A stretch of 64,000 nt of DNA from Cercis canadensis (Eukaryota; Streptophyta; Magnoliopsida; Fabales; Fabaceae). The stretch is from positions 600,627-664,626 of the forward strand of contig QAOA01004877.1 of NCBI GenBank assembly GCA_003255065.1, written 5' to 3'. Shown piece after piece: positions 54,961 through 64,000 of the stretch (its first letter is position 1; each line of letters starts with the position of its first letter). Below the pieces are notes generated by a model that had not been told where the DNA came from, searched no databases, and saw only the letters and a program-made list of their open reading frames with translations. The position numbers were made by a program, and so were the translations under genes.

Positions 54961-57835
54961 GAGCGAAGCAGCCAACCTGGAATTAACTCTACCCCTCTCG
55001 TGCTTTCTGTGTACGTGTATGTGTGAAGCTCGCACGGAAAAGCCCACCCCGATATTCTCTCACATCTCAGTGCTTTCAAATTTCGATTAAATACGAAATG
55101 GCATTAAAATATACTCGTTCATTATCTCTCATGTTTATCATCAAAAAGAAAAAAACAAAAGAAATCGAAATTTCTTTTTTCCATCTTTCCCAGCAGGCAG
55201 GCAACAGGTGTTACCCTCACGCTCACGCGGCTGGTATGCACGTGTTCCTATCACTCTTGAATTGGTAAGCAGTAGACTTGCTCAGGACCCCAAATATAGT
55301 GGCCAATTTATTGGAACTTCTTATCTGCTAAACGCAAAAAAATAACCACAAGCCCTATTCCTATTGTTAGTGAGAAGGAGGGGACATTTTCAACGCTTAA
55401 TGATTCTGCCCCCACTCTAAAATAACAATTGCTAATTTATAACTTTTGTTACCAATTTGAATTAATTAAACTTCATTTTGTATTGTACCTATAATATTAA
55501 AAAGAAAAAAATATGAAAAAGGATTAAAACTAAGTTGACTATAATTTAAAATCCTAATCTCAGTTTTTTGAGAATAAGAAAAAATTACATCCTAACAAAA
55601 GAAAACTGAAGTTAAATTAGTCAATAACACTAGTTAAAGCCATTCAGAGTCCTCATAAAATGATTCAATGTATTTTAAATTAATTATCTAACGCTATGTG
55701 TTGCATTCAATTTATAATAGAGTAATTCCATACACGGAATTGGAATAAAATCCCATCCTGGACAATAAGTCAATAAATGATCAAGTAATATGATGCTTTT
55801 TGGTTACATGATTCTTAAACGTGTTATTCCTTCAAAATATGATTAGGTACATGACACGTATTCACTACTTTATGAATTTAGTAATTTGCTACTTGTTGGC
55901 TTTTTTGTCAGTGTTTTAACATTATTTTTTTTAATTATTGTGTTGCTAATTTTATTTTTTGGGCATTTCAGTTTATATTCTTATCACCGAAGCATAAAAA
56001 AATCAAATAAGTCAATTACATACTCAATCCAAATATGCAAAAGGAATAAACTTATTGTAAACTAAAAGATTGATATATTAAGTGCACCAACTTTAGATCC
56101 TGTTTCCAAGTAATTATTCTCCTTTTTTTAAACAAAAAAAAACAAACTTTATATCCTGTCTGTTCAATTGCGTACATTTGTAATAGTTGTTATATATATA
56201 TTTGGAACACTAATTAAAGTTGTTAGAATTAAATTTATTTTATAAATAATGGCCAAAAATTAATTATTTCATATGAAATATTTATTTTTTATGGTTTATA
56301 TTACTTTTGATAGAATTTGTAATTTTTTTATTTTAAAACAAATCCATTTTATTTTATTGAAAACGTATTCCACATAACAGACTGTTAGTTTGTTAATGCA
56401 TATATGAAAACAAGAGCATATATACACAGAAAACATTGTATTTTAGCCCTTCTTATTATATAGATTCTATCTTAGTCACCTTTTTTTTTTCCCTTGTGAA
56501 AGTGACCTGCTAGTTTTACTTTCATATAATAAATGTATTTCCAAAGGTGGACTAATGTAATCCGTTGAGGTCATGGTCCCTCTAAAAACAAAAGTTAGAT
56601 GAACGGAGGAACCCTTAATTCTTATTTATATTTCTATCATACGATTGAATACCGACTAATGCGCACATAGTATGCATTAAAGGTACTGTATTAAGACAAT
56701 CCAAGGTTGTCGATTACTGAAGCCCACTAACCCAAAAAGTATTAATAATGCTATGGACATTATTAATGCGTGGAATAAATTTTGCATCAATGACAATGCC
56801 AATATGCCACGGACTGTGGATGGTGGCCACTTTGTTCCCCACGTTTCCTACGCGGGAAGCTCATAGCGCGTGTCGTTGGACGCACTCAAAATGAGCGTGG
56901 AGTCGTGGACACCTGGACATGACTTCCAATAATCCAAGAACAATAAGAAAAAATAAAGAAAAAGACAAAATGAGGAGTTAGGTCCTTAGGAAGTGATACT
57001 CTAATACAAGTTACAACAAAAGGGTATAATCAAGAAATATCTATATATTTTTTAATTTTAATAATTATTTTATTTATTTATTAATAAGATTAATTTTTTT
57101 TTGGCTGTGAATAGAAACGCTGTTGAGTTCTATATAATATAGTGCTTATCTATCGCGGGTGGTGTCGGATCTGAGATGGAGGCCCTGTTTATAATCGTGG
57201 CAGGGAGGCTTTGACGATGATGGGTGGTGTGCTGTGGTGGCCCATGTGATGCAACCTGATGGTAACGATGTTAGTTATTAGCGAATAGTATTTTTACACG
57301 TCATCAGTTATTCGCAAATAGTACTTTTACTCTGTTTTTTCTTCTTCTTTTTTTCCGGTTTCTGTTTCAAAGTACAAAACCCGATCAAATGGACGGACAG
57401 TGCTTGCACCTTCCTACTGTTGGTGAGTGGATAATTTTTTTTTTTAAAAAAAGAAAATCAGTTCAGTGGTTACATTACGATAAAACTTTAATTATACTTA
57501 ATTCGGCATGATATTTTTTTTTAAGATAAAAATAATAAAAATTATTTTAATTGTTGAAATACATAACAAAAATTATTTAGATCCTTAAATTTTTTTTTTA
57601 TATTACTTGTTAAAGGTTTAAAAAATCAATCAAAATAATCATTTTAAGACCCAAGTAATAATAAAAAATATCATTGAAATATTATATATTTATTTTATTT
57701 ATATATATAATTATTATATATAAATATAATCGAAATAATTACATAATATATAATATTTTGGTTATTTTACAATTTTTGGTAAGTATATTAAAAAATATTT
57801 TCTTTTAACATTACTAGGTTCAGAAATGCATCTCC

Positions 57836-57837
<2 letters not shown>
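54961..57837. other. KUP copy 2 promoter and long AT-rich intergenic DNA
   Basis: Just right of 54960 is the KUP copy 2 leader/promoter. Beyond that the DNA is AT-rich with simple runs. Two GC-richer patches (56800-56940 and 57140-57290) have no ORF with recognisable content. Near 57270-57330 a motif containing GCGAATAGTA(T/C)TTTTAC-like sequence occurs twice in tandem. Nothing else supported. Confidence 0.5.
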
Positions 57838-57866
<29 letters not shown>

Positions 57867-57884
57867 NTTTTTTTTTTTTTTTTT
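57838..57884. repeat. Poly-T run with an internal N
   Basis: T tract interrupted by a single N at 57867, like the one at 24068; probably an unresolved homopolymer or a contig join. Confidence 0.85.
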
Positions 57885-60168
57885 AACTTGGGTACCAACT
57901 AGATCACACATATCGCCATGGAGGGGTGCCGAACCAAGCTCATAGTGGCGGTTTCAGTGCATATCCGCCGTTAGTAAGAGAGATGTGGAAGAAGAAGAAG
58001 AAATTGAAGCATAAAATTCTAAGGCAGAGAATGAGAGAGATGGGGAAGGTGAAGAAGAAACTGAAGAGAGAGACAACAGATTACCTACACACACTCTGAA
58101 TGGATATGCTTCATTTCTTCTTGCTTAGCTCATTGTCTTTCTTTCTCCCTCGGTTCTTTCTCTATATTATCTCTTCCTCTGCTTAGCTCTCTGTTTTTGT
58201 TTCTTTCTCCCTCAGTCCTTTCTCTACCTCTTCCACCCATTCTCCGTCTTCTCTCTTTTGTTTATGTTTATATTATTTTAATTATTGAATTTGACATTTT
58301 GAGTCATAAGGCCCATCTATATGTGCTGAACAAAAGTTGAGCTACATGTACATTTTTCATTAATTGAATTGGACTCATTTCATTTCTAAGATCAATTTAC
58401 ATGAGCTGAATAGAAATTATATTTAAGAGTTGATGTATTTGTTAAATATCTATATTTTTTATTATTAAACTTTATATATATATATATATATGTGATGTGG
58501 CGTATCCTCATACTCTTATTTTTTAAAAAAAATATCATACCGACATTTTATATCTGTATTGAGCATAAAACTTGTACCTGTACTCTTGTGCTACATAGGT
58601 TTTAACACTCTATAATAATAAACTCTTAAGAAAATGAGGAGAATAAAAAAAATTCAGCGCATCCAAATCATATACACCTAAACTATAGTTTAAATTTATC
58701 TTGTCTTACTATAAAACACAGTAATAGGGCCAAAAAAGGAAATAGTAACTATGTACAGGTCAAAAATCCGTACCTGATTGAAGGAACTATTTTTTAGTCC
58801 GTACCTTACTTTGAAAATCTCGTAAAAAGGACGTAATCACTAATCAATTATCAATGTATCAATTTCGTCAAAATAGTTCATTGTCCTAGTCGAAGTTGTC
58901 ATGACAACTATAAGCATCCTTCTTATAAAAAAAAAAAAAGAAAAACTATAAGCAGCCAAAAAAAGTTGTACTTTTTTTTTTTTTTGAATTTGCCTGAATC
59001 TACTAAACTTTTAATTATAATTTTTTTTAATGATTCAAGTGTTTCTTAATCATTCTACACTTGGTATACAAGGATCATTTTTTGGAAAAAAAAATAATTA
59101 TGGGAAAAGCCTATATATATTGTCAACTTAGTATTATATCCATAATTAATTTATTTATATTTTTTCATTATTTTAATTTTTAGTTCAATTCATGCTTTTT
59201 TTTTTTTCCTAAACGATTCAAATTTTATTGAAGCTTACGTATACTATAATTGATGAGAAATGTATGATATGACTAGTATTTCTCTTCCACAAAATAATGT
59301 TGGAAGACTTCAACCATGCAAACAATTCAGAAAGGAAACGGCAAATTTTTATTTTTTTGCCTGACCACTCAAACAAGTCAGAGGGCTTTATCCATTTTGC
59401 CTACTTTCTAGTTTCTATTACAATTACGATTAGGTTCATTGGCGGTTGGTTGGGTAATTGGATTACCTGCACAATTCACACACGCACAAGGAGTTGGGGG
59501 AGTCAAACTAGGGCCCTTCATGGGAGATCCCTTGACCATTAGAGTTAGACCACAACCCAGGTGGAGATTAGGCAATCCTTTGAGTATACGCTAATACGCA
59601 TGCAATCATCCACTAGTTACTCTCTGTGTTTTAATTTAACTATATATTTATATTGTATATTTTAAAGTGTTATAGAAAATATTAAAATTTAATAAAGAAT
59701 AACTAAAATTAAGGTTTCCATGTTTGAAGTCGAAAATTTGATTAGTTTTTAAAATGGGACCACTGAATATAAATTTTTTGCATGTATATGTCCAAATAAA
59801 CTTTTGTTCAATATCATGTATATAATTCTCAGTTTCCTCTAAAATGTAGTACAAGTTGTTGGACATGATTTTTTATTTGATACGTTTTTTTTAGTAGGGC
59901 ATAACCGTAGGAGAATAGTGTTACTTTAAAATATAATGTAATTGGACTGGATCACGTAATGAAAAAGAAATTAAAGGGCAATAGAAGGGCCCATTACTGA
60001 TGTTAAACAATCCTCTAGAAGCCCAAGTAGTACACACCAAAATCATCCCCTTGCGTTGCGGGCCTCGCGACATAATACTCAGTACTCACCGCAATATATA
60101 TTTTTTTACACTTAGATATTGACAAGGAAAATAGCACACACAGAAACCCGAAATTAGCATGTTCAAGT
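57885..60168. other. Intergenic DNA with a CT-rich internal repeat
   Basis: Between about 58115 and 58245 a segment beginning CTTAGCTC and containing TTTCTTTCTCCCTC...TTTCTCTA occurs twice in imperfect tandem. A (TA)n microsatellite lies near 58474-58491. The remainder is AT-rich; an 81-codon ORF at 59297-59542 has no family resemblance. The right end includes the 3' UTR of the AP2/ERF gene. Confidence 0.5.
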
Positions 60169-61020
60169 TCAGAAGAAATAAGAGGAGGTGCCCAAATCAA
60201 AGCCCTCAGGGAGCTTATCTGACACTGCTGGCATTGTGCTGAAGAGTGGGCTATGCACGTAATCTTCCGAATCAAAACCCAAATACGAGTAGGACGACCC
60301 GCTTGAGGATTCAAATCCTGTTGAAGTAGTTCCGGACCCGCTGCTCTGCTCCGAATACCCGAATTCGTTGCTATAAAACCCATGACCCATCTCATAACCC
60401 GTGGAGCTGGTAATATCCGGTGGCAATGGAGGAAGCTCAGCACTATTGTTATCATAAAGTTGGTGGAAATGAGACACGTTAACATTATGAAGATCCAACT
60501 CCATGGTGGGTGGTTGATGTTGGTTAAAAATAGCCGGCGAAGGCCAGGTGTTAGTATCCGTAATCCCCAGGAACCCACCCGCGAGATTGCAATCAGCGAG
60601 CTGGGAGGTCGGATCGGGTTGTTGGGTAATCGAATTTGGGGCGAATAGTGAGGAGTAGTCGTGGTTGTGGCGAGTTTGCTCATCAGGGGAGATAATGGAG
60701 GTAACTGAAGAACCTGGTGGGGTATCCGAGTAGACGAAGTTGGTTCGGGCACGTGAGCCGCGCATGGAGCGAGCTGCTCTGTCGTAAGCTAAGGCAGCTT
60801 CTTCAGCAGTGTCGAATGTGCCAAGCCAATGCCTTTCCTTGGTGGAAGGGTCTCGAATCTCAGCCGCGTATCTCCCCCACGGCCTTCTCCGAACACCCAG
60901 GTACCTCCCTCCCCATGCCGTTTCATGTTGTTGCTCTTGTGTCGTCGTGGTGTTACTTGCTGTCGCCGTTTGCTTCTTTTTGGCCTTGGACGACGATGAG
61001 GACGTAGAAGGGTTCATCAT
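60169..61020 (-). CDS. LEP: AP2/ERF transcription factor, LEAFY PETIOLE-like (ERF group VIII-b)
   Basis: Single-exon gene. I start at the ATG-ATG pair 61020/61017 (MMNPSTSSS), because Arabidopsis LEP also starts just before a Ser/Lys-rich stretch; the frame stays open 22 codons further upstream without resemblance. 283 aa. The N-terminus has a basic patch (KAKKKQ), possibly nuclear import. The single AP2 domain (~39-98) has [31 protein letters not shown] and [13 protein letters not shown], the DNA-binding core of ERFs that read GCC-box-like elements. Two features favour LEP over its relatives ESR1/DRN and PUCHI: SSVTSI(I)SPDE just after the domain, and the C-terminal ELPPLPPD and [13 protein letters not shown] motifs. 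In Arabidopsis LEP acts in leaf and meristem development. Confidence 0.88.
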   Translation of the reverse strand: MMNPSTSSSSSKAKKKQTATASNTTTTQEQQHETAWGGRYLGVRRRPWGRYAAEIRDPSTKERHWLGTFDTAEEAALAYDRAARSMRGSRARTNFVYSDTPPGSSVTSIISPDEQTRHNHDYSSLFAPNSITQQPDPTSQLADCNLAGGFLGITDTNTWPSPAIFNQHQPPTMELDLHNVNVSHFHQLYDNNSAELPPLPPDITSSTGYEMGHGFYSNEFGYSEQSSGSGTTSTGFESSSGSSYSYLGFDSEDYVHSPLFSTMPAVSDKLPEGFDLGTSSYFF

Positions 61021-64000
61021 GTGTTTGATGAAATATGCGAGAGAAATGAATTGTCGTACGTGAAAGCAGTTATATGTAGGAAACAACTTGGAAGGTTAGT
61101 ATAGGGTAGAAGAGGTTATGGGCAGACACAAGTAAATGATATAATTGTGAAGAGAATACAGAATAGAGAGGACTGAGGCGGAGAATGGCATGCAAAGACT
61201 CTTCTCTTTCCCTTCTCTTTCGTAGGTGTTGTTTTGTGGGAGTCAGCATGTGAGTCCATGGTTTAAATAAGAGACATCTACCTCATGAAAACCTCGGAAA
61301 TACCCTTGACATTTTCATATTTTCCATATGTGCCCTGCTTCTATGAATTAGTGCCAACACGTGCCCACTTTTTTGAGACTTTATCCACACTTACCCAAGC
61401 TTTTGCTTCAGTTATGCCATAATTGAGCAATCTAATCTATCAGAAAGGAAAGTGTCCCTCATAAAAAATATGAAGGGAAGGGCAACAGAATCCATCACTG
61501 CCTTCAAAGGGTCCAAGAAAACATACAAAAGTCCTCTATAAGAAATGAGTTTCAAATGATGGGGGTAGATGAAGATGTGATATGATCAATTTAGCACAAG
61601 AAAAAAGAAAAAAAATAAAATAAAATTACAAGGATGGGTGGCATAATTAGAAATCTAAATGGCCCATGATAAGCATGTTCTCTTAGATACCCCATTTCAT
61701 GATTATTCTCCAATCAAACTTGTGCTTTGTTTTGAATTAACATAGTGATATTTTTAATAGTGTCCAGAACTGAATAACCCGTATAGTCCAAAGTTGCTGC
61801 ATGTGACCTTTCTATCAAATCATGGGATTGTACATGAACGAGGAACTAATCATATAGACTTCACACACAATCTAATAAGAAATAGATTTGCTTCTTTTTT
61901 CTCTGACTTGCTCATTAATTTTGACGAGCCAAAGGCAAAAAAAAGTTCAGATGAACCTCAGTTGCACATTCTAATGATCATTGCAGGTGGGGAGGAGCTC
62001 CATGCTCTTTTTGATGATTATTTGGTCCCATTAAGTGTGCATACAAGGTAAGATCTTTTGAAATTAACTATTTAGATTTATCATTACTAATGATGGGGGT
62101 GGTGCTATGATCAATCTATTCTTGATTTGGCTGCATGCTTATGCAACATGCCTGCTTCTCAGATTTTTGTTGACTTTAGTTCGTAAACACCCTTACTTTA
62201 ACCCCAGCCATTCTTACATTAATTAGATATTTTCAATTTAAGAATCAAAATTAAATTCCATGTTATGAATATTTGTCGTTTAAGAATCTGAACATCGATC
62301 TCATTGGACTTGTTTTTTTATTGTATGCATGTTTACGGTTCGGTTATGATGTTTGAGGATATTCTAACTGTCCATTTAATCAACCCAATTATGGTAGAAC
62401 TTAATTATCACTCAAATGGTGATTTCTCAGTTGGAAAATTGTAACCAGTTAATGTAATTACAATGCCAATATCAAAATATCTTATCTCTTTGAATGAATC
62501 GGTTACTTATAAAAGTCAGTTACTCATGTTTCTTTTCTTTAGATGGTATAATCAGTTACAAGTAATTTACTATATCATTAAGTTCTTCTCTAGAAGCCTA
62601 TTTGTGGGCAAGAAAATTTAGAAGATGGGTGAAGGGTGTGTGGACTTTAATGGGAATGGTTGTGAGATGGTGATAATTCAATGGGGGTTCAGTTCAACCT
62701 GTGTACTAGATTATTGTCTAACCCTAACTTATATGACCCTGTTTTTTAATAATAGGGTGTTTAAGGAATATCATTACTCACCCATGTGCACCCAAATTGA
62801 GCCATAAAATCAATGATAAGTTCCACAGTCTTTCCCTTCTTTTTATCAAACACCCAAGTTCACTTTTTAAGTGTTGATATTTTATTGGTATTTTTTCTTT
62901 TGATGATTTTGCAAAGTTTGGAGCTAGCATGCATCCTTTTTATTCAATTACGTTAGCGAATGGAAAGGGAAGGGAAATGAGGCGAAGCCATGTTGGGGAG
63001 CATGTGAGAAAGACACATAGGCGTAACTTTTTTGAGGAAAACAATGACTAGGCAATTCTTAATTAGCGACAACTAATTGCAAAACCTGGTAGTGGAACTT
63101 TGACCAAATGTCCCATCCCAAACAATTTTGTGTGTGAATTAGAAAGATTTAGGGGAAAAAAGGGCTTTTAAATTGAATAATATTACCATATAGTTTGAAA
63201 AATTTTATTGATATTAATTATTACAGATGCAGTTGAGAGTATAAGATCAAAATGTAGAATAATTTTCAAATTCAATGTATCAAAAGAGTTAATTAGGGAA
63301 TTGATGCTAAGAAATTGAGACATGCTTTCTTAGTTTCTAAGAATCGATTTCCCTCTTTCTTTTTGGAGTGATCAAATTTAAATTAGAAATCTGAGTGGTG
63401 TGACACTGTAGGAAGAAGCAAAGGTGAGTTCCATATGGCTAAGAGATGTGATTTGCCCAAGGTAGATAGGTCAAAGAAGCTAGAAAGACTTGAAGAGGAG
63501 ACATATGCTAATTTTATTCAACTTTTTGCCCACCCAATTTGATGAAAAAGGATAAGTGAAAGTTCCATTGGGATTTGGATTAATTGTGTTGGATACTGTT
63601 CATATTATTTTAGGTTTGTGTCTGATAATGGACACTTTTGTCTTCTTCAATGCCTTGTTGCTGTTCGTGTCCAAAAGCATCTCCGCAAAATAAGAAAGTC
63701 CTAGTCAATGATTCTTTATCATATTAACATAAACAACATTTTCTAACTTCTAATCACCTCTTCAATATCATAAAAATCCAAACTAAAGTCATAAAGGAGA
63801 AATATTTAAACTGTTTTACATGCTTCATGATTCACTCTAACAGTCCTTACGGTTGTTTTTTGTTTTTTGTTTTTTTTTAAAAAATAACATTTTTTGGGCC
63901 AACGTGATTTAATTGAGAAATAGTTGAACTATTCATCTGCTTACCTCAAATATTTGAGAGTTTCTTACAACAGAATTTAATTCAAGTACATTCCATTAAT
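61021..64000. other. Region upstream of the LEP-like gene, no further gene seen
   Basis: The first ~300 bases should contain the LEP-like leader and promoter. An 85-codon ORF at 61794-62051 and a 60-codon ORF at 62625-62807 have no recognisable motif and no splice context; I do not call them genes. The rest is AT-rich. Confidence 0.5.

Noticed and set aside
59297..59542. 81-codon plus-strand ORF
   Set aside because: Low-complexity start, no family resemblance and no promoter or splice evidence.
60382..61063. Several plus-strand ORFs and an alternative minus frame (60015-60752) over the AP2/ERF gene
   Set aside because: Shadows of the AP2/ERF frame, which alone has domain support.
61794..62051. 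85-codon plus-strand ORF ending near a GT dinucleotide (ACAAGGTAAG)
   Set aside because: A good donor-like AAG|GTAAG lies at its end, but I could not recognise the protein or find a partner exon; too weak to call.

Overview
This is nuclear DNA from a flowering plant, most likely a dicot; the sequence alone does not name the species. The evidence is multi-exon genes with GT-AG introns, AT-rich intergenic DNA, and plant-specific families: a LEAFY PETIOLE-type AP2/ERF factor, KT/HAK/KUP potassium transporters, GPI-anchored lipid-transfer proteins, a plastid Mfd/TRCF-like helicase and a SYP2-type vacuolar syntaxin. I rebuilt exon-intron structures by hand from splice sites and family conservation. 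For six multi-exon genes (SNM1, the syntaxin, the helicase, LTPG copy 1, KUP copy 1, KUP copy 2) the summed exons are an exact multiple of three with no internal stop. LTPG copy 2 also closes in frame, but only through a shifted acceptor.

Layout. 410-516 (-) may be the first coding exon of a gene running off the left edge. 2080-5464 (+) is a nine-exon SNM1-type DNA cross-link repair nuclease. 9639-10583 (-) is a single-exon DUF716 membrane protein. 11665-13713 (-) is a seven-exon Qa-SNARE. 14699-15681 is a Pack-MULE-like element carrying the 5' part of a PPR gene. 16693-22504 is a dead, apparently full-length L1-type LINE with target-site duplications. 22974-23301 is a 90-bp perfect direct repeat around a GC-rich foldback insert. 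24150-24453 is a decayed copy of the syntaxin's 3' part. 25193-32795 (-) is a twelve-exon TRCF-like helicase.

33982-54960 (-) is a tandem duplication of a two-gene unit, LTPG plus KUP: LTPG copy 1, KUP copy 1, LTPG copy 2, KUP copy 2. A 5.1-kb Ty1-copia element (35083-40216) has inserted between LTPG copy 1 and KUP copy 1. 60169-61020 (-) is the LEP-like AP2/ERF gene. The stretches 54961-60168 and 61021-64000 hold no gene I can support.

The genes do not form a pathway. SNM1 (nuclear cross-link repair) and the TRCF-like helicase (predicted plastid) both concern nucleic-acid maintenance, but act in different compartments and look like chance neighbours. The most informative parts are the duplicated LTPG-KUP pair, where the copies have diverged in telling ways, and the mobile-element history. 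I found no convincing unknown multi-gene system. Three single N characters (24068, 37756, 57867) look like contig joins, and one sits between two near-identical 225-bp blocks that are probably an assembly artefact.
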